Below, piece after piece: positions 1-40,007 of a stretch of 64,000 nt of DNA. The position numbers and the translations under genes were made by a program. This stretch comes from Cristatella mucedo (Eukaryota; Bryozoa; Phylactolaemata; Cristatellidae). The first letter of the stretch is position 1; each line of letters begins with the position of its first letter. The notes under the pieces are model-generated. The model was given only the letters and a program-made list of their open reading frames with translations, did not search any database and was not told where the DNA came from. The DNA lies in contig WPIO01000031.1 in NCBI GenBank assembly GCA_009760855.2, forward strand, positions 639,001 to 703,000. Direction: 5' to 3'.

Positions 1-1655
1 CGCACATAGACCGACCTATGGGGCTTCACAGAACGGCTACATGCTCGGACCTGACCAACTGTGCATGGTTGCCTGGGGACTTAACTGGAAGATGCATTGC
101 TGCCCATGTAAGGCGCCCGTGCTGCTAGGCTTATTGCGAATGTTAGATAATTGTTTTGACAAAAATAAAAATGCTGGGACCACATCAACCGCTCGTGCCT
201 GTCATTCCAAGGCAACTGTGTGGGTCAACTGAGGCTAGATAATGCTGTACACCCGACTTCGTCAGCTTTTTATTGCCTACTATTTGTACTTAGCTGCATT
301 ATCGGTGGTATAGTCTCATTTTTGGCAACTAATGGCAGGTCGAGATTGCATTGTTCTGTCTAGTCAGTTCTGCTAGCGTTCGTCTCGGTCAATAACCTTA
401 CGTGCCACCTTCTGCAGTCGAGCAGGTACACACCTAGATGAGCAGTTGTAGCATGCTCGATGATTCTCTCTGTGTGTTGGTGCTGTTTTAATTCGGTCTT
501 TTAAGATGGAATTTGTGGGAGTCTGTAGGCTGTTGACTGCTTTTTTGAGATTCCACATGGTCGTGGAGTGTAATTACCCAACCTTAAACTTAGCATTTTT
601 TACTTAGAGCCGTTTACCTACTTTTTTGTACAGCGATGGAGTCTTTTAGCATTTCTCTTCGTTTTTGCGAGGCTGCATGCAAAAGGCTTTCGCCCTTTGA
701 CGGCCGGCCATAATGGGAGAATGGCCAGGAGCCACTGAAAGGGTGTATTTAGGCTGTGGGTAACAGGCAGAGAGAGCTGCCACATTGTGGCTGCCCCTGA
801 GTTCCTTAGAGCAGCTAATACAAAACTTCTATCGTGTAACTTCGGCCGGGACCTAATCATTTAGGTAGCTCTAGGCAAAATGTATCGTCCGTTTAGGCAA
901 CGAAAACGTAGCGTTTGCAAAATGTGCGTTTTTTTAGAAAAAGGGTAAAATTTTGATAGTTTAAAGAAGCGATTTCGGTTAGAATCGTCGGTACAGCAAG
1001 TGCTCAGAAACTGCCTCGAGTTCATACTCCGTTCAGAATGACCCAATTTATATCGGGAGATTTGACCAACCGGCTGTAGCTAGGGAGTACGAGTCGCTCG
1101 TACCACACGTCAGCAGCTCCGGGGTAGCTTCTACAAAAGAAACGCATTTGCCTCGCTACTACTCAATCTTGGGTCGGAATAGCTGGCGACAATTAGAGCT
1201 CACAGAGGGACGGGGCAGCGAAAGCACTGCTGGGGACTAGGGTAATTCGTTGTCTACCTACCACCACGGGTCCGGAGCCAGACTGGGGGATAGCCGAACA
1301 AATGGAAAAGTTCATTGCTGGAGTTATGTCATCAGCAATACGTTCCGCCAACCGCGAGCTGAGGGATCGAAAGGAGGTGCGTTGCGCTTCCCTGAGAAAC
1401 TCTCCAGCAGCAACTGTGGCTGGATGCCTTCGTTCGCGAGCTCACTCTCTGTTGAAAAGGTTGGCTTAATTACCGGCACGGCTCACTGGGCAGCAACAAA
1501 TCAGCTACTGCATCGGGTTCATAAGATTCCGCAAGTTCCGATGGCGTTATAGAGCCGACCTTATGTAAAGTGATTAGAAACGGATTTTGTTCTCTTGAGG
1601 GTGCTGTACGAATATTATTATTTTTCTCCATAACCTGCTCTTCTGCAGGTTTCCA
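1..1655. other. Unannotated left edge
   Basis: No gene, transposon domain or repeat is recognised. Open frames are short and unconvincing. Confidence 0.7.
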
Positions 1656-1918
1656 TTGGCTTCTGAACAACTCGGATCCGACTATGGCACATCCTTTCCA
1701 GCAGTCCTGAGCAGCTACTTCCACGCTACTCACTACTTTAACTGCTCTCCTGACTCTGCTATACTTCCCACTTTCTCTTTGTTGCGTGAGACGAAGTCTG
1801 CTGGCTACCGAATGCGTACCGAAAGCCGCTTAGGCTGTTCACTATAGAAAGCTCTCCTTCGTAAGACCCACATAGTCTTTGTGGAGTTGCTGACGGAGAT
1901 AAATTATTTTACATTATA
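1656..1918 (+). repeat. Repeat family C, copy 1 (about 260 bp)
   Basis: Shares with the other copies GGCACATCCTTTCCAG, GAATGCGTACCGAAAGC, CTATAGAAAGCTCTCCT and CCCACATAGTCTTTGTGGAG, ending in a TACATTA-type tail. No tRNA head or coding sequence is seen; likely a SINE or short non-autonomous element. Confidence 0.78.
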
Positions 1919-1919
1919 T

Positions 1920-3275
1920 CAGTCTGGGGCCTCTCGGCTAGCTCTCCCGGATCTCTCCGAAGCATTTGACCACCAGATTATATCCTTCCGGAACGACTCT
2001 CATCACGCTGAGGTATCTTTTGGATGCTCTAAACTCGGTAGGATCCTGCTAATGTCATAGATGTCAGAATGTACATGTACATGGCTGTCGGTTCGCAGCC
2101 TTAAAAAATACATGGTGCCTCGGGGTATATTATCTTAAGCCTCCTTGTTTAAATCATTCTCCTCTGGCCGATGTCATCACTAATAACAATCTTGGGGTTT
2201 CGCCAATGATGGTATATTATCTTAAGCCTCCTTGTTTAAACCATTCTCCTCTGGCCGATGTCATCACTAATAACAATCTTGGGGTTTCGCCAATGATATT
2301 CAGCTCCACCTATAAATCGCATGATCCTGCTCAGCCTAGCTTCTCATCCGATGGCCCACCGACCTCCATTTGCAGTCTGCATCGACGACATTCGAAATGC
2401 ATGGGTGGCCACCGACTTCCTGAAGCACGAACGGTGGGTAGAGCATGCTAATAGCTATGGGCGAGCCTAGTACCACCCTCAAGTCACAAGACCTCAGACC
2501 CTCAAGATTGGTACATTTAGCACCACTCCAAGTATGGCAGCTTGCAATCTTGACAGCCGTTCTGTCTGTCGTCAACGGTATCGCTACCTCAGTGAACAAC
2601 TTCTGTCTCAGCTTCGCAGGCTGTCCATCAAGCATTGAATCGTTTTCCGAGATCCTCCCTTTGGCTATTCGGCCGCCTTGCTCTTCTATTGTACCCTGCC
2701 ACTTCGCCGGCTGTCCGGTTTTGAGCCGTCTCGCCATTCCTCAAAACTAAACTGAAATATTTTGGCGATTGGGCCTTCAGCTCGTATTCGCCGACAGCCT
2801 GGAACTCGCGGTTTTCCTTCTGTCACCACCTGCATTAACTTTGCATCATTCGAGTCTCAACTAAAGAAACACCTCTTCCGCGAAGGTTCTGTGCTCTGTG
2901 CCTCACCGAATTCGTCGGTTTTCCTAGGTGCCCTTCCTGCTTACCTGTGCATGATCCTATCCAGGGGTTCTTTTAAGCAGTGCCTCTGAGTTTCCTTTTG
3001 GGTGCTTCTGCATGCTGGTCTAAGCATAATACCTCACGTCTCATTAACGTTTTGGCAACAGCTTCTCCTATGGAAGACGAACACACTGGCCGTACTCCTC
3101 CTCAGGACAAGTTGAATGCTGCCAACAACCATATATGCATGCTGACCCTGTGCATGCCACCTCTAATATGCTAGTTGACATCGAGCATGCTGCCACTGAC
3201 CATTCGATCATGCTTACTTTACAGCATTTGTGAAGTGCCTGGAAGGAGATATTAAGTTCGCTGAGGATGCTACAT
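1920..3275 (+). mobile_element. Degraded CR1/L2-like LINE copy 1 (reverse transcriptase remnants)
   Basis: Broken reverse-transcriptase motifs appear in order across shifting frames: DLSEAFD (RT motif A) near 1950; a SPLADVITNNNLG segment, upstream of the YADD position in sister copies; CIDDIRNAW; and SFESQLKKHLFRE at the C-terminal end near 2850-2880. It ends with a degenerate version of the family's 3' hairpin (about 3232-3275). It contains an internal 87-bp tandem duplication. Starts directly after a repeat-C copy. Confidence 0.75.
2124..2297 (+). repeat. 87-bp near-perfect tandem duplication
   Basis: Two head-to-tail copies starting GGTATATTATC at 2124 and 2211, with a single visible mismatch. 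They lie inside an otherwise heavily decayed LINE, so the duplication is much younger than the insertion. Confidence 0.93.
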
Positions 3276-3321
3276 AAATGAGTATCATAAGCACGGGCCC
3301 AATTAATGACGCAACAACAAT

Positions 3322-3472
3322 TTACACCTAACGGAACTCACCGGCAGTGCAAATCCGCATGCTCCACGATGGCCTCGGGGTGTATTTCGCAAGTTACACC
3401 CAAGTTACACCTAACGGAACTCACCGGCGCAAATCCGCACGCTCCACGATGGCCTCGGAGTGTATTTCGACT
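3322..3472 (+). repeat. Tandem duplication of about 83 bp
   Basis: Units beginning TTACACCTAACGGAACTCAC at 3322 and 3405, differing by a 3-bp indel and a few substitutions. Confidence 0.9.
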
Positions 3473-3479
3473 GCACCCT

Positions 3480-4539
3480 CACTCGGGCCTGCACGCTATA
3501 GCCAACGAACCTTCGCTCGCGCCTACTCTCCCCAACACTACAGCCAACTCTCCAAGCACTCTTCCCTGCGCCCTTACATATCCTAATCAAAGGACCCTGT
3601 AATAAATTTACGTCAAAGGGGCAAGGTCGTACGCAGACAAAATGGGCAGCCGCCCAAATCAAAGGTCACGATTCGGCAGCCTGTCCTGTCACCGGTCTAA
3701 AGGGCCTCGGTCTTAGCGTCGGCTGCTGTAGCGGCCGTCGTCGTCGACGTCGTCCCATCCTTCCCGTCTGGCAGCCCGTAATCGTCTCGTCCATAGTCCC
3801 GTACGCCATCTCGCAGACACCAACCGTTAAGTCCGCCGTCTCGTGAACTGTGGCCGAAGTCTCGCTGGCCGCCGCCTAAAACTCCCTTTAGCCTAAACTC
3901 AATTAGGAGACCAATAGCCTGGCCGGGTCCTCTAGGGACAGCCTATCTGGCCTGGAGGGAGCGGGGGGAGTGAGAATACAGCATTCTTGTTTAGATGTGC
4001 CTCAATAGATCCTAGCTCGACGAGCACGTTATAGGTCTTTTTTCAGGGCGTCTACCGATACTCTTTAAAGTAGGTCAATTATATTTATAGAGTCGCTGAG
4101 GATATCGAGCCTGTATCGATAGGTAGAGAGGCTAACGAGCATTTCTGGAAGGCACTAATTAGACGAACGCTAGATAGAATTTCTTGAGGGAAGCTGCCAG
4201 CATTTTTCAGATCAGCTTACACAAGCCTGATGGGTAAGCAGCTTTCCGGTTGCAGATTCTAGGCGCAGCTCCTCTTTAAGAGCGGATGTGCATACTTCCC
4301 CACAATCGGGTACGGTAATTCTTTTTTGGGGGCGCGAATGCCCTCGTATTGGCGCTCCAGTGTACAGAATCTGAGTGTGCTTCGAGAAAAGGCTTCTATT
4401 TCTTTTTAAAAGATGCCAGCGAATCATTACAGAGAAGCTAATGTGACCTGCCGGGCTGTGGATCGTGGACGAAAAACTGCACGTCTAGTCTCCAGAGGGC
4501 GCCACCGGGCCAAACTACGATGCTGAAAAAGTACTTCGT
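3480..4539. other. Unannotated stretch
   Basis: No gene or known element is seen. CG-rich segment about 3650-3880, AT-richer after 3990. Confidence 0.65.
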
Positions 4540-6078
4540 ATGCCGACCTTTCAGAGCTCTATTTCCAGCTGAGTCTCTTGGTTGAAGACCAGCTGCACTC
4601 ATATATTGAAACTTCAAACCTTGCTAGTAAGTTCCAGTCTGGTTTTAGAGCTGATCACTCCACGGAGTCGGCATTATTTCGGATGTACACGAACCTAATT
4701 AGGAATGCAGATTTAGGTAGAGCATTTCTGCTGGTTTATCTCAATCTTTCGTTAGCTTTTGATACTATCGATCCCCAAGCACCTCTCATCTCGCCTGGGC
4801 ATCGCTGGTACTGCATTGCAAGGGCTCAGGTTCAATCTCATTGGGAGACTCCAGAGATTGACGTGAACGGACAAAGATCATCCGAGGGAACTACTGACGC
4901 ATCAGGTACCTCAGAACTCTGTGCTTGTTCCGGTTCTTTTCACGGTTTATATTCTCCCTCTTGCCGACACGATTACCAGGCACAATCTAGGCTTCCACTT
5001 CTATGCGGATGACACTCAGTTGTACCTTTGCTTTAATGCCTCCTAGCCCTCCAGCACGTCGAATTCTCTCAACTCCCGCGATACATTTATTGATGACATC
5101 CGCCCATTGATGGCAGCAAACTTTCTTAAATTGAATGATGATAAAACCAACCAAACTAAAATGAACAAACCAAGCGTGATTCAGAAATTAAAAACCTAAC
5201 GCTCAAAATCAGCTCTGCCATGATATCTCCTGTTGAATCTGCATGCAATCTAGATGTCCTTTTCCAAAGTGACTTCTAATTAGACGACCACATCAGCCCC
5301 ACAGTCAAGTCAGCCTACTTCCAGCTACATAATATTGCTAAATTTTTGGCTTGTTTAGATAAGGATACCAAATCTAAATTGGTCCTTGCATTCATGACAT
5401 CCCGTCTCGACTTCTGTATTTCTCACTGCTTGCTGGTCTACCGGCCTGTGCGATCAGGCGCTTACAGCTGGTGCAAAACTGGGCAGCTAGCTTTGTCTGT
5501 CGTGGGCGTCACAGTTTCCACACTAACCACTTCTAGCTGACCTGCACTGACTCCCAGTCAAGCAACGCATCGAATTTAAGATTCTGTCACTCACTGTTAG
5601 GTCCCTTTGTTCTCTGACTCCAGCTTACCTATCAGATCTACTCCCCACCAGGCTAAGCATCGTACCACCTGCTTTTCGAAATCTAATCGCTTACAAGCCT
5701 CAAATCATTCGGAGCCCGTGCCTTTAGTTCGTATGCTCCCAAAGCCTGAAACTCACTTCCGACTGGAGTCACGACATCTCCTGACTTAGCCTCATTTAAA
5801 AAGAAGCTAAAAACGCATATAATTGTCACAGCATTTAGTGGGTCCATGAGATTCATTCTTTGTGTGCTTATGTGTGCTGACACTGTGCATGCTGCCACTA
5901 TGCATATTTGCATGCTGACCGTGTGCATGTCACCTCTAACCATGTTATGGTTGTTGTCATTGAGCATGCTACCACTAACCATTCGATCGTGCTTCCTTTG
6001 CAGCAAGAGAGATGCAAAGTGCCTAGAAAGAGACTGAGTTCTCTGAGGGCGCTATATTAAATGTATTATTATTATTAA
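4540..6078 (+). mobile_element. CR1/L2-like LINE copy 2 (best preserved, 3' complete)
   Basis: Reverse transcriptase remnants run from QSGFRADHSTESAL (about 4640) through LNLSLAFDTID (motif A) and [16 protein letters not shown] (catalytic YADD, about 4981-5028) to the thumb region. The C-terminal WLPVKQRIEFKIL-like part follows. Several stops and frame changes make it inactive. The 3' end has the hairpin AGTGCC...GGCGCT (6018-6053) and an ATT-repeat tail. 5' truncated, as is usual for this class. Confidence 0.88.
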
Positions 6079-6777
6079 AAAAGATTCAACTTTTTACATC
6101 ACATCTGCAGGCTACTAAACAGCGATGGCCCACGGATAACAAGTCGCCCACTACTGCTGAGATATGAGTTAAGGTCACCACGAGTGTCGATACAAGACCA
6201 TAAAGTAGCTCACCCCTTCACAGACGTCTTTACGCTGAGTGGGATGGTGGCAGATCATACCTCGTGGTAATAATAATACAGTTGTATAGTGACCTCAGAG
6301 ACGTAATCTTTTTCTAGGCATTTTACACATTCTGCAAAGGAAGTGTGGTTGAATGGTAAGAACCCCGAAAGTGTCCAGACAAGGCATCTACGAATCTACG
6401 CAGAGCCAGGACTTTTGATACTTTTGATGCGCCAGACTTGAATCCAGACACGCGACCAGGCACAAGTTCATAGCATTCACTTCGAAATCCTCGCAAGAAA
6501 AAACAGTCAGCCCGGCTCACAGCTGCTATCTTTTATAGCTCGTCTTTATTGTAATAACTGAACTATTAGGCATGTAGCTGTACACTGGATAATTTTTCGG
6601 AAAACCTGTGGCTCCATTTCGGAGGTGTGCAACATGCAAGCCTCTTTTTGTCAGACTAGCAAGATATTCATACTAGGCCTATAGCAGTGCCCCTTTTTAG
6701 AGATCTGCCTGACGATAATTACCTCTTCAGGCAACTAAGAAGATGTGACTATCCCTTAAAGTAAGGATGGCTACATC

Positions 6778-6898
6778 TAGAAACCGTGCACACTGAATGG
6801 GGACCGAAAGCCGGTTAGGCTTTGATTGGGCTATAGAAAACTCTTGTGTCACATCCACTCTAGTCTTTATGGAGATAAACTACATTACATTAAGCCGA
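6778..6898 (+). repeat. Repeat family C, 3' fragment
   Basis: GACCGAAAGCCGGTTAGGCT, CTATAGAAAACTCTTGTG, TAGTCTTTATGGAG and a TACATTACATTA tail. Confidence 0.75.
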
Positions 6899-7479
6899 AG
6901 GAGCGCAGCTCTTGCAGCGTGCTTTCGACCAGTCTAAGAAAGAGACGATGGTAGATCCCCCGAGAAGAACCTGCGTCTGGGTGGCGTGCCGCGAGATGCA
7001 GAGGCTGCCGAAGCACCCTAGAAGACCCGGAAAGGCTATTGGACCTTCGAGCAATTAGCGTAATTTTGGCAAAGGGGGACAGGGCGCGTCATTTCGGTAA
7101 GGGTAGTGCAGCCAGGCCCGCCCCATGCAACCGCGCCGGTAAGGCGATAGTGCTCCTGTACGATTATGCTCCTCGTCTCCGTATCAGCGAAAACAGCCAA
7201 CAATGAGGGGAGGATGTGGGGAAGAGGGCAGTCTTCCAGCCGGACGCTCCACGGGTGCAGCCTGCTTCGCGGAAGCTCTGGTATGGAGCACCGATACAAA
7301 ATGACGACGTGATCGTGAAGCAGCAGAAGAAATGACACGATTTACCAAGGTTTCAGACCGTTTCGGTTAGCATCAATTCGGGGCACTTCACATGGAATTG
7401 TGGGCATGAAGACAACGGTTGTATTGTACGCCGGCCGGCGAGCATAGTGGCCGTCGGATATGCCGGAGCGAGAGGTGTA

Positions 7480-7657
<178 letters not shown>

Positions 7658-8589
7658 AGAGTACCTTAGCAAAAATTTGTCCAACACCCGTCTAACCTCT
7701 AAATCGTAAATCGCTCAGTCGATAGCCGCATTGTCGGCTGTAGCAGCATGTAAAGGAAAGGTTTTAACAGGTGATTCGTGCTCCTCATTTGCAGCAGTAA
7801 CTAATCAGCAGCAACCAATAGCTTCGCCTTGCCTAGAAAGTTTAAATGTAAATACAGGTAAATGTATGTTGAGTTTCATCGGCGAGGTTTTGCATGCCCT
7901 GCCGAGAACACAGCCACACGATCAAGTAAATGGGTACGTCATGCTATTTTACAGTACCTCAATTCACAATCTGGAATAAACACTTATGCAAGTCTCGATA
8001 AAAAATTCAGAGTGCTCGATCTCTAGTTTTTTTGCTTACTGGCAGCGCCAGCCATCGGGCTTGCAACAACTGCTCTCCAGTCTTTACCCGGTTAAGTAAG
8101 GGCGACTGGTTGTCGCATCGTCTGCATACACCTAACTAATGCCCTAGGATATCGTCGATGCAGCATCTAACCAGGCATCTGACAAGCCTGTACTAGCGTA
8201 AAGAAGTATTTACTTTTATAAGAGTTTTCATTGGTTGGAAAACGCTAGTGGTTCCAAGTATTTTGAATACGTCCAAAAGCGACAGCAGAATTACAAAGAA
8301 CTATTGAGCCTGAAGAAGAAGCCCTGACTTAATACAAGTTGTGTCACTACAATAATTTTTTCAGTCCTTTCCATTATCGCTTAGCAGATTAAATGCAGAT
8401 TCCCCAAATTCCCGGTATGCTAGACGTCCCTACTGTAAAGACGACGCAGTTCAACTTACACCGTAGGCTCGCGAAGCTCTACACATCGTTGGTCAGTTTC
8501 GTAGTTCGTTGCAGTTCCCTAGTCTCACGACCTAATCTGTAAACCACTACAAGCCAGCTTCATCTAGCAGACCAATCACTCATGAAGAG

Positions 8590-9195
8590 TTCCACGAGGG
8601 TCCGTTCTCGGTTCTTTGCTGTACACCGTTAGCAGCAAACCTCTAGGGCAAGTGATTTTCGCCCACGGGATCGACGATAACTTCTTTTCTGACGATATCC
8701 AGATGTATTTGTTATCAAAACTATCAGAACTCTCTGCAGCGGCTATAAAACTAAATGCTTACCTTGCAGACATTCGATCCTGGATTTCGTTCAATTTCCC
8801 AACCTAATGATGTACAACCAAAGTCCTACTCGTAGGCTACCCCAAGCGTGCGGTAGAGATGGGAGACTTGCTTTTTGTGATCGGATTTTGAGTGTCCTCT
8901 TCGATAAGTCTCGAGAGCTTCATTAAGAAGCCTGCTTCCAAAGCTGTCATAACGCTTGCTGCTGTCTAAGATCAGAGACTGTATACTACGGCGGATTGTT
9001 AAAAATCTTACTCGCTCCCTGGTTCTGTTATGGCTGGATTACTGTAATTCCGGCTTGGCTGTGCTACCGAAAAAGCCACCAAGCCTCAGCAGCTGGTGCG
9101 ATGAATATGGCTGCTTGGTCAGTTAACAAATCCCACAGATTCAGCCACGTCTCCTTTGCAGAAGCAGGAGGAAGTCAATCAACGGGTGCTTGGCA
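8590..9195 (+). mobile_element. CR1/L2-like LINE fragment 3
   Basis: Contains LNAYLADIRSWISFNF, aligning with the ADIRSWM-ANFLKLN segment after the YADD box, then a degraded downstream part. No 3' hairpin. Confidence 0.6.
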
Positions 9196-9240
9196 AAATT
9201 CCTACTAACCCATATATCTAACTCCACAAAGACTTTGGCC

Positions 9241-9404
9241 CTAATAGCCCAGGAGCTAAGGTGCTAGCTTTTCATGAACGAGGTCGTGGGTTCGAATCCT
9301 GCATCAGGCGATTATTTCTTCCCAACTGTAAGTGGTTGTGAAAGCCGTTAAAACTCTTCTGCCACTGTACAAATGAGGCAGTTAAATCAGCTAATACTTT
9401 TTAT
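9241..9404 (+). mobile_element. SINE-B copy (tRNA-derived)
   Basis: tRNA-like head with box A TAGCCCAGGAG and box B GGTTCGAATCC, then a family-specific body (ATTATTTCTT...CAACTGTAAGTGGTTGTGA...AAACTCTTCTGCC) and the end AAATCAGCTAATACTTTTT. Confidence 0.8.
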
Positions 9405-9500
9405 GTGGGTGTTAAGCAGGAGAGTTTTGCATAACGAGCTGAAAGCCTAAGTAGCCTTTCAGAAGGCAATCGTTAGCCAACAGACCATCTCACGAAACAA
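9402..9500 (-). repeat. Repeat family C, fragment
   Basis: Minus-strand match to the 3' half (AAAACTCTCCTGCTTAACACCCACA), abutting a SINE-B copy. Confidence 0.7.
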
Positions 9501-9589
9501 AGAGTAAATGCGAAGCACAGCTTAACTCTGCAGGTCCCAGCCGGTGGTACTAACTTCCACAATTCTTACTTAACGATATATACCCTCCT

Positions 9590-9815
9590 GCTGCCAACTG
9601 TGGTACATCCTTTCCAGCGTCCTGAGCCGTTACTTTCATGCCACTCACTTCCTCGACTGCCCTCCTAACTCTGCCATTCTTTTCACTTATTTTTGCAGAG
9701 TGAGATGAACTCTCTTGGCTACCCTATGCACACCAAAAGTCACTCGGAGTTCACTATTGAAAACTCTATTGCTTACCAGGACCCACTTAATCCTTCCGGC
9801 TTTGTGGAGTAACAG
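9590..9815 (+). repeat. Repeat family C, copy
   Basis: GGTACATCCTTTCCAGCGTC through GAAAACTCTATTGC and GGCTTTGTGGAGT; the tail is lost. Confidence 0.75.
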
Positions 9816-10014
9816 GCAAATGTGGTAGTTTCGAAGCACCTGACCTCATTTACAATAGCTAAAATTAATCGGCAGAAACACTTGAAGCGACAGCACTCGG
9901 CCAGAAAAGTGTAAGTCAAAACTCAAACTTGTGAACTTATTCATTTCTCAGAAAGAACAGGAATCAGGGCTTCAGAGAGGGAAACCGTAGACTTAGTCTA
10001 CTGTCACAATGGCA

Positions 10015-10178
10015 CAGTATGTGAGGCTTTTCACGACCTCGGTCCCGAGGTCGTGGATTCGAATACTGCGGTGGGAGATCCTTTATTGCTGCTGCAAGCG
10101 GCTGTGATAGCCGTAAAGGCTCTTCCGTCGCTATACAAAAGGGGCTGTTGAATCAGCTAGTATTTTTTATGGTATCAA
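10015..10178 (+). mobile_element. SINE-B copy
   Basis: Box B GGATTCGAATACTGC, body GATCCTTTATTGCTGCTGCA, end AATCAGCTAGTATTTTTTAT; box A decayed. Confidence 0.8.
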
Positions 10179-10854
10179 GTTATCGGGTCACCGAAGACTA
10201 CTCGGCCTGAGAAAGCAAAGCATTCGGATTATACGTCCCAAAAACCAAGCGACTATCACGGTTGAGGGTCTGCAGAAAATAAGACAAAAAAGCTAATCTA
10301 ATATTGTGAGACGATCATTAAGTAGGAGGATGCAAGTACAGCTGAAGAAACTCGGCTAATTAAATCTAGTACACTTAACTATTAGACATGAGCAACTTTA
10401 CCTTAGTTTGAAAGTGGGGGACGCAGGGTTAAATATCTTAGATCAAGATGGCTACTACAGCGAGCAGTACGAGGTCGAACTGCAGTACTTGACAACTCTG
10501 CTTGAGCAAAATTACAGACCCTAGTCTAACTAGCATAATGGAGACCCTAGACAGGTCTCGAGCAAGCCATCTCGCATGCAAGCCTACTTTCGTACAACGA
10601 GATAGGTGACTGACATCGAGAAAGATACTCTGCAGTATTGGATTTACCTAAACTAAACTGTCATCGAAGAAGAAACCTACGAGCATTGGCTGAACGCATA
10701 CTGACAATTATACAGTCGTCAGTGCTAAATAATGATTCGCAGTGGTGCATTTAGCACAGCAGGTTTCGCAGTATTACAGAGTGAATACACGAGCAGAGTG
10801 GCCATTGGTTAGGCTGACCTGAAGCTCAGCAGATAAAAAAACTATACATAAAAT

Positions 10855-10998
10855 ATAACTCATTTGTCTAGCGCCATAGGCGAACTGAATCTCAATCCAG
10901 GTGGTTCACATATGCTGCAGGGCCCGAGATCACGACCTCGGCAGTAAAGAATAGCAAGCATCTTACCCCTGGGCCACAGCGGGGATTACTAGCATCAG
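10855..10998 (-). mobile_element. SINE-A copy (tRNA-derived with LINE-like 3' hairpin)
   Basis: Minus strand: box A TGGCCCAGGGGTAAG, box B region GGTCGTGATCTCGGGCC, then CTGCAGCATATGTGAA and a LINE-like tail CCTGGATTGAGATTCAGTT...GGCGCTAGACAAATG. Confidence 0.78.
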
Positions 10999-11099
10999 GT
11001 GGCTAACCGGCCTAGACTGAGATAAGCTAGACAAGATCTACATTTGAACACCTGATGTGAACGTAGAGCTAGAGGGCTGAAATAAGGTCAGCACAGGGC

Positions 11100-11268
11100 T
11101 CAGAAAAAGTTAAGCAGACTCGGCAGCCTCATTTGCATAGCAGCAGAAGAGACTTCGCGGCTATCGCCACCTCTTGCAAAGGATCGCTCACTGCAGGACT
11201 TTAACCCACGACTCGGATCATTAAGAGCAAGTACATTACCCCTGGGCTAAAGGTGGAGCTAAGGAGTA
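11100..11268 (-). mobile_element. SINE-B copy
   Basis: Minus strand: box A TAGCCCAGGGGTAA, box B-like GTGGGTTAAAGTCCTGC, body GATCCTTTGCAAGAGG and GCAAATGAGGCTG. Sits just past the TRAP1 polyadenylation signal. Confidence 0.75.
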
Positions 11269-11363
11269 AGACGTCAGGTAGGGCAGCGACGGGCTGCACG
11301 AGACATTGGCAGAGGGGGAAGGGGGTGGCGAGCGTGCTTCTCCTAAAGATTGGCATATGCCCC

Positions 11364-11369
11364 TTTATT
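11364..11369 (-). terminator. TRAP1: Candidate polyadenylation signal of TRAP1
   Basis: AATAAA on the minus strand, about 325 nt past the TRAP1 stop, and the first canonical hexamer I see there. It implies a 3' UTR of roughly 340-350 nt over 11.35-11.69 kb. A SINE on the same strand follows immediately. Cleavage is inferred only. Confidence 0.45.
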
Positions 11370-11693
11370 GAGCACATACGTCACTACAGCAGTCGCTTTC
11401 TGTAGAAGGTGCAGAGCAGGGCACACGGCAGAGCGCTATAAAAACAAGGCTCACCCATAAATCTACTGCAGTTGCCCAGACGTGTGAAAAAAATCTTTGC
11501 TCAAGCGATCTCAGCTCCAGGTCTCATGCACTGCCTCTGAGCGCCCACGAAGCTTATCTACAAGCATCGAGTGTCTGCCGTAGTCAATCCGTATTCCAGA
11601 CGGGCTCTCACACGAAGCCGGATGGTGCATGCTGGTTAAAAACCCAGCAACCGCACAACAGCTGGCGTGCCTGTCACGTGGTTGAGCACCACA

Positions 11694-40007
<28,314 letters not shown>

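Noticed and set aside
9241-9330. tRNA-like sequence with box A and box B
   Set aside because: Treated as the head of a SINE: the same head recurs with a fixed body, and no full cloverleaf with a matched acceptor stem is evident.
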